DNA from: KK5 sp034043675
GTDB taxonomy: Bacteria > Pseudomonadota > Gammaproteobacteria > Burkholderiales > Burkholderiaceae_C
Length of the DNA stretch: 64,000 bases
Direction: 5' to 3'
Assembly (NCBI RefSeq): GCF_034043675.1
Contig: NZ_JAXCLA010000005.1
Coordinates: forward strand, 310,001 to 374,000
Shown: positions 1 to 7,831 of the stretch, in pieces
Layout of the letters: every line of letters begins with the position of its first letter
How positions within the stretch are numbered: position 1 is the first letter of the stretch
The notes under the pieces: model-generated
Told to the model about the DNA's origin: nothing
The model's input: only the letters and a program-made list of their open reading frames with translations
Databases searched by the model: none
Translations under genes and position numbers: made by a program

Positions 1-606
1 CAGATCGACTTCTGCGGGATCGGCGGCTACGTCGACAAGATGGGCTACGACCTGTCGTACACCCGCGCACCGATCGAGCCGCTGCAGCGCCTGCTGGCCG
101 CCGCCCGCGCGGCCGGCCTGCACGTGATCCACACCCGCGAGGGCCACCGGCCGGACCTGTCCGACCTGCCGGCCAACAAGCGCTGGCGCTCGCGCCAGAT
201 CGGCACCAACGGCGTGGGCATCGGCGACGAAGGCCCCTGCGGCCGCATCCTCGTGCGCGGCGAACCCGGCTGGGAGCTGATCCCCGAGCTGGCCCCGTTG
301 CCCGGCGAGCCCGTCATCGACAAGCCCGGCAAGGGCAGCTTCTACGCCACCGACCTGGACCTGCTCCTGCGCACCCGCGGCGTACGCAACCTGATCCTCA
401 CCGGCATCACGACCGACGTCTGCGTGCACACGACGATGCGCGACGCCAACGACCGCGGCTACGAGTGCGCGCTGGTCGAGGACTGCACCGGCGCCACCGA
501 CCCGGGCAACCATGCCGCGGCGCTGAAGATGATCCAGATGCAGGGCGGCGTGTTCGGCGCCGTCGCATCCTCCGGCCCGCTGATCGCGGCGCTCCAATCC
601 CTCTGA
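1..606 (+). CDS. biuH: Biuret amidohydrolase (isochorismatase-like cysteine hydrolase), 5' truncated by window edge
   Basis: Predicted to hydrolyse biuret to allophanate and ammonia in the cytoplasm. The frame is open from base 1 (reading QIDFCGIGGYVDKMGYD), so the gene starts upstream. By analogy with characterised BiuH about 37 codons are missing, including the catalytic Asp that lies two codons before the first visible residue. The other two triad residues are visible as Lys108 (VIDKPGKGSF) and Cys141 (TTDVCVHTT) of the fragment; their spacing of 33 equals that recalled for Rhizobium BiuH. HTREGHRPDL and GDEGPCGRIL are also typical of this subfamily rather than of nicotinamidases. The gene is followed after 14 bases by an ABC importer, and further on by allophanate hydrolase, which would consume the product. 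Family assignment is secure; substrate is inferred from similarity and context. Confidence 0.86.
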   Translation, partial: QIDFCGIGGYVDKMGYDLSYTRAPIEPLQRLLAAARAAGLHVIHTREGHRPDLSDLPANKRWRSRQIGTNGVGIGDEGPCGRILVRGEPGWELIPELAPLPGEPVIDKPGKGSFYATDLDLLLRTRGVRNLILTGITTDVCVHTTMRDANDRGYECALVEDCTGATDPGNHAAALKMIQMQGGVFGAVASSGPLIAALQSL

Positions 607-620
607 GGAGACCCGAGGCC

Positions 621-1592
621 ATGACACCGACCCGTCGCGATGTTCTCCTGGCCGGCGCCGCGCTGGCCGCCTCCGCCGCATCCAAGGTCCGCGCCGCCGA
701 GGAGCCGATCAAGATCGGCTTCTGGCCCGTGGCCTCCGGCCTGCCGCTGTTCGTCGGCGTCGAGCGCGGCATCTTCAGGGAGGCCGGACTCAACGTCGAG
801 GCCACCAAGTTCGCCAGCGCCCAGCAGGTGGCCGAGGCGATGACGGCCGGCCGCATCCAGGGCTCGGCCAACGGCACCGCGTCCGCCGCACTGGCGCTGG
901 CCGAAATCGCGAGCCCCGGCCTCTTCAAGATCATCTGCGCCAACCCGAGCAACCACAAGCTGGTGCTGGACGAGTTCGTCGTCGGCAAGGACAGCCCGAT
1001 CAAGAAGATCGGCGAGCTGGCGGGCAAGACGGTCGGCAGCGGGCCCGGCATCCAGAACGTGACGCTCGCGAAGATCGTGCTGGAGAAGAACGGCGTGACG
1101 AACGCCAAGGTCATCGAGCTGCCGATCGGCCAGCATGTGGCTGCGCTCGCCGCCGGCCAGCTCGACGCCGTCTACACCCTGGAGCCCACCGGCACTGCTG
1201 GCCGTCTGAAGGGCCTGACCCGCGTGCTGGAGACAGGCGTGATCGCCAGCTACGCGCTGGGCCACCCGGACGCGCCATGGTTCGGCGGCTCGGCCAGCGT
1301 GACGACCGCGTTCATGAAGGAGAAGCCCGAGCAGATGAAGCGTTATGTGGCCGCCTACGCCAAGGCCGTCGACTGGGTGCGCAAGAACCCGGACGAGTCG
1401 CGCACGCACCTGGACGGTTTCACCGCCATCGACGAGGCGCTGGCCAAGGAGGTGCCGCTCTCGGGCTTCACGCTCTACAACGAGTTCACGGCCAGCGACA
1501 TCGACTACTTCCAGAAGTTCTTCGACGTGTTCGCGGAGCGCAAGATCTTCCCGCGCACGCTGGCCGTGAAGCCGCTGCTGTACACGGCATGA
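621..1592 (+). CDS. ABC transporter periplasmic substrate-binding protein (NMT1/SsuA-like)
   Basis: A 323-residue binding protein of the nitrate/sulfonate/taurine/thiamine-precursor fold. The start at 621 follows a GAGGAG ribosome site and gives an N-terminus with paired arginines (TPTRRDVLLAG) and a hydrophobic, alanine-rich stretch ending near VRA-AEE, so export, perhaps by the Tat route, is likely. The mature part opens with IKIGFWPVASGLPLFVGVERGIF, the usual first strand and helix of this family. It lies between biuret hydrolase and a matching permease and ATPase, so the ligand is probably a small urea-like amide such as biuret or triuret; that is inference from context. Its stop overlaps the permease start by 4 bases (ATGA), so the transporter genes are translationally coupled. 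A longer in-frame start upstream would run into biuH and was not used. Confidence 0.85.
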   Translation: MTPTRRDVLLAGAALAASAASKVRAAEEPIKIGFWPVASGLPLFVGVERGIFREAGLNVEATKFASAQQVAEAMTAGRIQGSANGTASAALALAEIASPGLFKIICANPSNHKLVLDEFVVGKDSPIKKIGELAGKTVGSGPGIQNVTLAKIVLEKNGVTNAKVIELPIGQHVAALAAGQLDAVYTLEPTGTAGRLKGLTRVLETGVIASYALGHPDAPWFGGSASVTTAFMKEKPEQMKRYVAAYAKAVDWVRKNPDESRTHLDGFTAIDEALAKEVPLSGFTLYNEFTASDIDYFQKFFDVFAERKIFPRTLAVKPLLYTA

Positions 1593-2353
1593 AGGCCATG
1601 GACGCACGGCGCTTCCTCCCCATCGTCGGCCCGCTGCTGCTGCTGGCCTTCTGGCAGCTCGCACTGTCCGCGCAATGGATCAAGCCGGTGCTGCTGCCGC
1701 CGCCGGGCGAGACGCTCGCCTTCATGTGGCAGGAGTTCGCCAGCGGCGCCATCCTGCCCGACCTGCAGGCCACCGTGATGCGCACGCTCAGCGCCTTCGC
1801 GATCGCCGTCGTCATCGGCGTGCCGCTGGGCGTGGCGCTCGGATCCAGCGAGGGGGCCTACCGCAGCGTCGAGTTCCTGGTGGACTTCTTCCGCTCGACG
1901 CCCAGCTCGGCGCTGATTCCGTTGTTCATGCTGATCTTCGGCATCACCGACATCAACAAGATCGCGATCTCCAGCTTCGGCGCGATGCTGATCGTGCTGT
2001 TCAACAGCGCCTACGGCGTGATGCACGCGAAGAAGACGCGGCTGATGGCGGCGCAGATCATGGGCGTGTCGCGCTGGCACCAGTTCAAGGACGTGATGCT
2101 GATGGAGAGCCTGGCGCAGACCTTCGTCGGCCTGCGCAGCGCGGTCTCGATGGCGCTGGTGATCGTCATCGTGGCGGAGATGTTCATCGGCTCGGAGACG
2201 GGCCTGGGCCACCGCATCATCGATGCGCAGCAGGTCTTCAACGTCAAGTCGATGTACTGCTCGATCCTCGTGACCGGCGCGCTCGGTTACCTGCTCAACC
2301 TCGGCTTCCTGCTCATCGAGAAGAAGCTGATCCACTGGAGCGGCAAAGCATGA
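1589..2353 (+). CDS. ABC transporter permease (SsuC/TauC-like)
   Basis: A 254-residue inner-membrane permease with about six hydrophobic segments. The cytoplasmic coupling loop is visible around residues 150-170 (AQIMGVSRWHQFKDVML), resembling the EAA loop of the binding-protein-dependent transport family. The start at 1589 overlaps the stop of the binding protein gene as ATGA; an alternative Met three codons later is possible. Its own stop overlaps the ATPase start in the same way. With its neighbours it makes a complete importer of the nitrate/sulfonate/taurine type. The longer open frame to the left only shadows the binding protein gene. Substrate specificity cannot be read from the permease; a biuret-like nitrogen source is inferred from the operon. 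Confidence 0.85.
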   Translation: MKAMDARRFLPIVGPLLLLAFWQLALSAQWIKPVLLPPPGETLAFMWQEFASGAILPDLQATVMRTLSAFAIAVVIGVPLGVALGSSEGAYRSVEFLVDFFRSTPSSALIPLFMLIFGITDINKIAISSFGAMLIVLFNSAYGVMHAKKTRLMAAQIMGVSRWHQFKDVMLMESLAQTFVGLRSAVSMALVIVIVAEMFIGSETGLGHRIIDAQQVFNVKSMYCSILVTGALGYLLNLGFLLIEKKLIHWSGKA

Positions 2354-3180
2354 AGACGACGATCGATGAAAGTGCGCTGCTGAGTGCCGTCGAGAGCGTC
2401 AGCGTCGCGCTGCGGCCCGCGCGGCCCGACGCACACGTGACGATCCGCGGTCTCAGCAAGGCCTTCGCCGGCAAGCCGCTGTACAGCGATTTCAACCTCG
2501 ACCTGCCGCGCGGCAAGATCGTCTCGATCTTCGGGCCCAACGGCTGCGGCAAGTCGACCTTGATGAACATGATTGCCGGCCTGCTCAAGCCCGATGCCGG
2601 CGAGATCCTGTTCGACGGCAAGAGCCTGAAGGACACGCGCATCGGCTACGTGTTCCAGAACTACCGCGACGCGCTGTTCCCCTGGATCACCGCCTGGGAC
2701 AACATCGCCTATCCGCTGCGCCGCGCTCGCATGAAGGACGACGAGGTGAAGGCCCGGGTGGCCGAACTGGCCGCGCTGTTCGAGATCCGCTTCGACCTGC
2801 AGCGCTACCCCTACGAGCTGAGCGGCGGCCAGATGCAGACCGTCTGCATCATGCGCGCGCTGGCCACGAGGCCCGAGGTGATGTTCCTCGACGAGCCCTT
2901 CTCGGCGCTGGACTTCGAGATGACCCTCTTCATCCGCGACAAGCTGCAGGAGGCGCAGGCCGCCACCGGCGTGACGATGGTGATCGTCTCGCACGACCTG
3001 GAGGACGCCGTCTTCCTCGCCGACCGCATCCTGCTGCTGACGCGCCGGCCGACGCGCATCGCCGAGATCGTGCCCTTCGAGCTGCCGCGCCCGCGCTCGG
3101 CCGAGAGCACGGCCGATCCCGAGTTCGTGCGCGTGAAGGCGCACACGCTTGAGGTTTTCCGGAGGGAGATGAACGCATGA
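2350..3180 (+). CDS. ABC transporter ATP-binding protein (SsuB/TauB-like)
   Basis: A 276-residue ATPase. Walker A is GPNGCGKST at residues 62-70, the Q-loop region is YVFQNYRDALFPW, the signature is LSGGQMQTVCIMRAL and Walker B is VMFLDEP, followed by the H-loop VSHDLEDA. The usual signature is LSGGQ(Q/K)QRVAIARAL, so the MQTV segment is a slightly divergent variant. An extra 30-residue N-terminal tail precedes the first strand. The start codon overlaps the permease stop (ATGA), completing a three-gene importer. After it come about 150 bases holding a GC-rich repeat before the next ABC gene, the only sizeable gap in the operon. Confidence 0.86.
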   Translation: MKTTIDESALLSAVESVSVALRPARPDAHVTIRGLSKAFAGKPLYSDFNLDLPRGKIVSIFGPNGCGKSTLMNMIAGLLKPDAGEILFDGKSLKDTRIGYVFQNYRDALFPWITAWDNIAYPLRRARMKDDEVKARVAELAALFEIRFDLQRYPYELSGGQMQTVCIMRALATRPEVMFLDEPFSALDFEMTLFIRDKLQEAQAATGVTMVIVSHDLEDAVFLADRILLLTRRPTRIAEIVPFELPRPRSAESTADPEFVRVKAHTLEVFRREMNA

Positions 3181-3213
3181 CATGGAGCCCCTCGTCCAAG
3201 GATTACCTTGGCC

Positions 3214-3303
3214 GGTCCCCCGAGGGGACGGCGATGCTCATGGCTTCGAGCCACGAGCACATCGCCAGCGCGGGCCGGCTTGGGGCGGCCCGGCGCTCGG
3301 CCC
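3214..3303 (+). repeat. GC-rich dispersed repeat, copy 1
   Basis: Two blocks are recognisable: a hairpin-forming GGTCCCCCGAGGGGAC at 3214-3229 and CTTGGGGCGGCCCGGCG near 3279-3295, separated by a unique insert. Near-identical block pairs occur at 5548-5606 (inverted), 19861-19919 and 26036-26090. The copy fills the only real gap in the biuret operon, 28 bases before the next start codon. It resembles the short repetitive elements common in Burkholderiales genomes; no coding capacity is evident. Confidence 0.7.
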
Positions 3304-3330
3304 GAAACGCACGATGGGAGGCCTGACACG

Positions 3331-4875
3331 ATGAACGCTCTGACCCTCGACACCTACCAGCTGACCAAGCGTTTCGGCGCCTTCACCGCGCTGGAGGGCG
3401 TGTCGCTGAAGGTGCGGCCCGGCACCGTGCATGCGCTGCTGGGCGAGAACGGCGCCGGCAAGAGCACGCTGGTGAAGGCCGTCGTCGGCTACCACCGGCC
3501 GACAAGCGGCTCGGTGCTGGTCGACGGGCGCGAGCTGCAGATCGACAGCCCCACCGTCGCACGCGACCTGGGCATCGGCATGGTCTACCAGCACTTCACC
3601 GTCGTGCCTGGCATGACGGTGGCCGAGAACCTGCTGCTGGCGCGCGGCCACCTGCCCGCCGTCATCGACTGGAAGTCCGCGCGCCGCGAGCTGGATGCCT
3701 TCATGCAGACGACGCCGTTCAAGCTGGACCTGGACGCGACGCCGGTGCAGCTCAGCGCCGGCGAGAAGCAGAAGCTGGAGATCCTGAAGCAGCTGTTCCT
3801 GAAGCCGCGGCTGCTGATCCTGGACGAGCCGACCTCGGTGCTGACACCGCAGGAGGCCGACGAGGTGCTGGGCGCGCTGCGCGACCGGGCGCATGCCGGC
3901 GACTGCTCGGTGCTGATGATCACGCACAAGTTCCGCGAGGTGGAGGCGCATGCCGACGATGTCTCGGTGCTGCGCCACGGCCGGCTGGTCGAGAGCGGCG
4001 CGGTGGCCGAGACGAACTCGGTGCGGCTGGCCCGCGCGATGGTCGGCGAGACGAAGATCGCCGCAGCGCTGGAGCGCAGCCCGCAGGTCGGGCGCGGCGC
4101 GGTGCGGCTCGCGATCGACGGGCTGACGGTGCGCGGCGACCGCGGCGAGACCGCCGTCGATGCGCTGAAACTCGAAGTTAGCGCCGGCGAGATCGTCGGC
4201 GTCGCCGGCGTCTCGGGCAATGGCCAGCGCGAGCTGATGCAAAGCCTGGTGGGCCAGCGCCGGCGCGAAGGCGGCTCGGTGAAGGTGGCCGGCCGCGAGT
4301 TCCACGCAACGCGGCGCGAGAACCGCGAGCTGCGCGTGCGCAGCCTGCCCGAGGAGCCGCTGGCCAACGCCTGCGTGGGCAACCTGAGCGTGGCCGCCAA
4401 CATGGGCCTGCGCGATTTCGACGTGGCGCCGCAGGCGCTGGCCGGCGCCTGGGTGCGCTGGGGACGCATCGCCCAGCGTGCGCGCGCCTGGATCGCCGAG
4501 TACGGCGTGAAGACGCAGGGCGAAGGCGCGCAGATCCGCACGCTGTCCGGCGGCAATGTGCAGCGCGCAGTGCTGGCGCGCGAGCTGGACGGCGAGCCCG
4601 AGCTGCTGCTGGTCAGCAACCCGGTGTTCGGCCTGGACTTCGCCGCCGTCGCCGAGATCCACGGCCGGCTGATGGCGGCGCGCAACCGCGGCGCGGCCGT
4701 GCTGCTGGTCAGCGAGGACCTGGACGAGCTGCTGAAGCTGGCCGACCGCATCGTCGTCATCAGCGAGGGCCGCATCGTCCACGAGGTCTCGGCGGCCGAG
4801 GCCGATCGCCAGGCGCTGGGCGCCTTCATGGGCGGGCACGGCCACGCGCATGCGGTGCACAAGGAGGCGGCATGA
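3331..4875 (+). CDS. Double-domain ABC transporter ATPase (nucleoside/BMP-type, YufO/RbsA-like)
   Basis: A 514-residue protein with two tandem ABC domains. The first has Walker A GENGAGKST at 38-46 and Walker B LLILDEPTSVLTP. The second has the degenerate Walker A GVSGNGQRE, the signature LSGGNVQRAVLAREL and a Walker B-like LLLVSNPVFGLD, as usual for the RbsA/YufO group where domain two lacks full catalytic residues. Such ATPases normally work with two membrane proteins and a BMP-type lipoprotein; none is visible between here and the end of the operon, so partners may lie left of the window. The start at 3331 follows the purine-rich GGGAGG; longer frames read into the upstream repeat. It overlaps the next gene by ATGA, tying it to the hydrolases. 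Confidence 0.82.
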   Translation: MNALTLDTYQLTKRFGAFTALEGVSLKVRPGTVHALLGENGAGKSTLVKAVVGYHRPTSGSVLVDGRELQIDSPTVARDLGIGMVYQHFTVVPGMTVAENLLLARGHLPAVIDWKSARRELDAFMQTTPFKLDLDATPVQLSAGEKQKLEILKQLFLKPRLLILDEPTSVLTPQEADEVLGALRDRAHAGDCSVLMITHKFREVEAHADDVSVLRHGRLVESGAVAETNSVRLARAMVGETKIAAALERSPQVGRGAVRLAIDGLTVRGDRGETAVDALKLEVSAGEIVGVAGVSGNGQRELMQSLVGQRRREGGSVKVAGREFHATRRENRELRVRSLPEEPLANACVGNLSVAANMGLRDFDVAPQALAGAWVRWGRIAQRARAWIAEYGVKTQGEGAQIRTLSGGNVQRAVLARELDGEPELLLVSNPVFGLDFAAVAEIHGRLMAARNRGAAVLLVSEDLDELLKLADRIVVISEGRIVHEVSAAEADRQALGAFMGGHGHAHAVHKEAA

Positions 4876-5540
4876 CCTTGAAGATCGAACAGGCAACACC
4901 TTACCCGTACAGCTTCGACGTCGAACACACGGCGCTGGTCATCATCGACATGCAGCGCGATTTCGTCGAGCCCGGCGGCTTCGGCGAGACCCTGGGCAAC
5001 GACGTGACGATGTTGCAGGCCATCATCCCGGCGGTGGCCGCGATGCTGGCCGGCTGGCGCGCGGTTGGCGGCTTGGTGATCCACACCCGCGAGGCCCACG
5101 CGGCCGACCTGCACGACTGCCCGCCCGCCAAACGTCTGCGCGGTGCGCCGGCCCTGCGCATCGGCGACGAAGGGCCGATGGGCCGCATCCTGATCGCCGG
5201 CGAGCCGGGCAACCAGATCGTGCCCGCGCTGGCGCCGGTCGACGGCGAATGGGTGATCGACAAGCCCGGCAAGGGCGCCTTCTACGCGACCCGGCTGCAT
5301 GAGCGGCTGCAGGACGCCGGCATCACGCACCTGGTCTTCATGGGGGTGACGACCGAGGTCTGCGTGCAGACCTCGATGCGCGAGGCGAACGACCGCGGCT
5401 ACGAGTGCCTGATCGTCGAGGACGGCACGGCCAGCTACTTCCCCGAGTTCAAGGCCGCCACCCTGGCGATGCTGACGGCGCAGGGCGCCATCGTCGGCTG
5501 GAGCGCGACGAGCGAGATGTTGTTGAAGGAGATGCAGTAG
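4872..5540 (+). CDS. Isochorismatase-family cysteine hydrolase, biuret/triuret-hydrolase-like
   Basis: A complete 222-residue paralogue of the first gene. The catalytic triad of the family is visible: Asp26 (VIIDMQRDF), Lys131 (VIDKPGKGAF) and Cys164 (TTEVCVQTS), with the same Lys-to-Cys spacing of 33. It shares HTREAH, GDEGPMGRIL and GEPGN with biuret hydrolase but differs in the substrate-facing segment (CPPAKRLRG for LPANKRWRS) and in the C-terminal third (DGTASYFPEF). Known relatives include biuret hydrolase, triuret hydrolase TrtA and ureidoacrylate hydrolases. A neighbouring second hydrolase plus AtzF makes triuret hydrolysis an attractive guess, but the substrate is not determined by the sequence. 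It overlaps the upstream ATPase gene by ATGA and abuts atzF with no gap. Confidence 0.8.
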   Translation: MTLKIEQATPYPYSFDVEHTALVIIDMQRDFVEPGGFGETLGNDVTMLQAIIPAVAAMLAGWRAVGGLVIHTREAHAADLHDCPPAKRLRGAPALRIGDEGPMGRILIAGEPGNQIVPALAPVDGEWVIDKPGKGAFYATRLHERLQDAGITHLVFMGVTTEVCVQTSMREANDRGYECLIVEDGTASYFPEFKAATLAMLTAQGAIVGWSATSEMLLKEMQ

Positions 5541-7436
5541 ATGACCGCTGAGCGCAGCGCCGGGCCGCCCCAAGCAAGCTCGCGTCCCCTTGGGGGACCG
5601 ACCGGCGTACACGCCGGGCGAGGGGCACCCTTGTATACGATTTCGGATTGGCAACGGGCCTATCGCGAGGATGGGGCATCGCCACCTGAGCTGATCGGGC
5701 GGCTTGCTGCCTCCTTCGCGCCGGACGACACCGCCTGGCTGCTGCGCTGCGAGCCCGCCTTCATCGAGGCACAGATCGCGCGGCTGGACGGCATCGCCCC
5801 GCACGAGCTGCCGCTGTGGGGCGTGCCCTTCGCCGTCAAGGACAACATCGACGTGGACGGCCTCGTCACCACCGCCGCCTGCCCGGCCTTCGCGCACCGC
5901 GCCACGCGCAGCGCCACCGTCGTGCGGCGCCTGCAGGCGGCCGGCGCGATCCTCGTCGGCAAGACCAACCTGGACCAGTTCGCCACCGGCCTCGTCGGCA
6001 CGCGCTCGCCCTACGGCGAGGTGCCGAACAGCTTCGATCCAGCCTATGTTTCGGGCGGCTCCAGCTCGGGCTCGGCCTCGGTCGTGGCGCGCGGCCTCGT
6101 GCCCTTCGCGCTGGGCACCGACACGGCCGGCTCGGGCCGCGTGCCGGCCGGCTTCAACAACATCGCCGGCCTGAAGCCCACGCCCGGCAGCGTGCCGATG
6201 CATGGCGTGCTGCCGGCCTGCCGGACGCTGGACGTGGTCTCGGTGTTCGCGCTGACGGCATCGGACGCCGGCCTCGTGATGTCGCAGATCGAAGGCGCAT
6301 CCGGCGAACCCTGCTTCCAGCGGCACCCGCCGCAGCTGCCCTGGCTGGGCACCGAGGGGCGGCCGCTACGCGTCGGCGTGCCGATGGACCCCGGCTGCGA
6401 CGAGACCATCGGCTATGCCGCCGCCTTCGACGAAGCGCGCGCCCGGCTGGCCAGCCGCGGCGTGCTGCTGGAGCCGATCGACATGGCGCCCTTCGACGCG
6501 GTGGCGCGGCTGCTGTACCACGGCCCCTGGGTGGCGGAGCGCTACGCGATCGTCGCGCAGATGATCGAGCGCCAGCCCGAGCAACTGGACCCGACGGTGC
6601 GCGAGGTCATCGAGGCGGCCAATGCGTTCTCTGCCGCCGACGCGTTCGCGGCCCGCTACCGGCTGGAGCAGTTGCGCCGACAGATCGCGCCGCTGTGGGA
6701 GCGCATCGATTTCATGATGCTGCCCACTGCCACGACCTGCCCGACCCGCGCGGCCGTGCAGGAGCAGCCGATCCAGCGCAACAGCGAGCTGGGCCGCTAC
6801 ACGAATTTCGTCAACCTGCTGGGCCTGTCGGCGCTGGCGCTGCCGGGCAGCATCACGCCGCAAGGCCTGCCCTTCGGCGTGACCTTCGTCGCCCCGCCGG
6901 GCGCCGACGCGGCGCTGCTGCGCTGGGGCCTGGAATGGGAGGCCGCGCACGAGGAGCTGCCGCTGGGCGCCCGCCTGCGGCCGCGCCGCGCGCAAGACCT
7001 GACCCTGCAGCAGGCGCCCGTGGCGGCGCCGACGATGCAGATCGCCGTCGTCGGCGCGCATCTGTCGGGCATGCCGCTGCATGGCCAGTTGGTCGAGCGT
7101 GGCTGCCAGCTGGTCGAGCGCACACGCACGGCGGCCCACTACCGGCTGCATGCGCTTCCCGGCACCGTGCCGCCCAAACCCGGCCTGGCCCGCCTGCCGG
7201 ACGGCGAAGACGGCAAAGGGGGCCATTCGATCGAGCTGGAGGTCTACGAGATGCCACTTCACGAGGTCGGCCGCTTCCTGGCACTGATCCCGGCGCCGCT
7301 GGGCCTGGGCACGGTCGAGCTGGCCGACGGCCGCTGCGTCAAAGGCTTCATCTGCGAGCCGGCCGCCCTCGTCGGCGCCCCCGACATCAGCCGGTACGGC
7401 GGCTGGCGTTCCTACATTGCCTCGCTCAAGCCATGA
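5541..7436 (+). CDS. atzF: Allophanate hydrolase
   Basis: Converts allophanate to ammonia and CO2, the last step of biuret degradation. The amidase-signature domain shows the Ser-cisSer-Lys triad: Lys100 (FAVKDNID), Ser174 (SGGSSSGSAS) and Ser198 (DTAGSGR), with the spacings 74 and 98 recalled for AtzF. A C-terminal domain follows from about residue 490 (IAVVGAHLSGMPLH to GFICEPAALVGAPDISRYGGWRSY), as in full-length AtzF, so this is not the urea-amidolyase fusion. From the ATG at 5541 (AAGGAG nine bases upstream) the first 30 residues are encoded by an inverted repeat copy and look non-native. The in-frame TTG at 5631, after GAGGGG, starts exactly where family similarity begins and may be the true start. 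Its stop overlaps the next start by ATGA. Confidence 0.93.
   Translation: MTAERSAGPPQASSRPLGGPTGVHAGRGAPLYTISDWQRAYREDGASPPELIGRLAASFAPDDTAWLLRCEPAFIEAQIARLDGIAPHELPLWGVPFAVKDNIDVDGLVTTAACPAFAHRATRSATVVRRLQAAGAILVGKTNLDQFATGLVGTRSPYGEVPNSFDPAYVSGGSSSGSASVVARGLVPFALGTDTAGSGRVPAGFNNIAGLKPTPGSVPMHGVLPACRTLDVVSVFALTASDAGLVMSQIEGASGEPCFQRHPPQLPWLGTEGRPLRVGVPMDPGCDETIGYAAAFDEARARLASRGVLLEPIDMAPFDAVARLLYHGPWVAERYAIVAQMIERQPEQLDPTVREVIEAANAFSAADAFAARYRLEQLRRQIAPLWERIDFMMLPTATTCPTRAAVQEQPIQRNSELGRYTNFVNLLGLSALALPGSITPQGLPFGVTFVAPPGADAALLRWGLEWEAAHEELPLGARLRPRRAQDLTLQQAPVAAPTMQIAVVGAHLSGMPLHGQLVERGCQLVERTRTAAHYRLHALPGTVPPKPGLARLPDGEDGKGGHSIELEVYEMPLHEVGRFLALIPAPLGLGTVELADGRCVKGFICEPAALVGAPDISRYGGWRSYIASLKP
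5548..5606 (-). repeat. GC-rich dispersed repeat, copy 2 (inverted), inside the atzF 5' end
   Basis: Read on the minus strand this carries GGTCCCCCAAGGGGAC followed by CTTGGGGCGGCCCGGCG, the same two blocks as the copies at 3214, 19861 and 26036. It lies between the stop of the cysteine hydrolase and the conserved part of AtzF and is open in the atzF frame, so it is either translated as an N-terminal tail or is a leader upstream of the TTG at 5631. Confidence 0.7.
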
Positions 7437-7819
7437 CACTCGATGATCCCGCGGTGCTCGCCGAAGTCACCACCCTCTTCCATGCCTACGAGACGGCGCT
7501 GATGAGCAACGACGTTGAGGCGCTCACCGGCTTCTTCTGGGATGACGCTCGTTTGACGCGTTATGGCATCGCCGACCGGCAGCTCGGCATCGACGAAATG
7601 CGCGCTTTCCGTGCGGCCACGCCGCCGCCCGATTTCACGCGCCGGCTGGAGAACCTGCGCATCAGCGTCTTCGGCCCGGACACCGCCGTGGCGCAGGTCG
7701 AGTTCGTGCGCAGCGATACGCCGCTGCGGGGCTTCCAGACACAGACCTGGGTGCGGCTGCCGCAGTGCGGCTGGCGTATCGTCGCGGCGCACGTGAGCAT
7801 GATCCCCTTCGGTGGCTGA
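7433..7819 (+). CDS. AtzH/HpxZ-like protein (DUF3225, SnoaL-like fold)
   Basis: A 128-residue protein of the DUF3225 family, with the NTF2/SnoaL-like pattern of an N-terminal helix pair (VTTLFHAYETALMSNDVEALTGFFW) followed by strands ending in WRIVAAHVSMIPF. Relatives are HpxZ of oxalurate metabolism and AtzH, encoded within atzDGEHF cyanuric-acid operons beside AtzF. The start overlaps the atzF stop (ATGA), so the two are co-translated. AtzE and AtzG, the usual companions in the cyanuric acid pathway, are not in this window. The biochemical role is unsettled; the context suggests an accessory role around allophanate or carboxylated urea intermediates. Confidence 0.78.
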   Translation: MTLDDPAVLAEVTTLFHAYETALMSNDVEALTGFFWDDARLTRYGIADRQLGIDEMRAFRAATPPPDFTRRLENLRISVFGPDTAVAQVEFVRSDTPLRGFQTQTWVRLPQCGWRIVAAHVSMIPFGG

Positions 7820-7831
7820 CACAATCGCCGC

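Noticed and set aside
3585..6326. 913-residue open frame on the minus strand
   Set aside because: It runs antisense through atzF, the cysteine hydrolase and the double ATPase gene. It is rich in Arg, His, Gln and Ala, with no domain or ribosome site: a codon-bias shadow.
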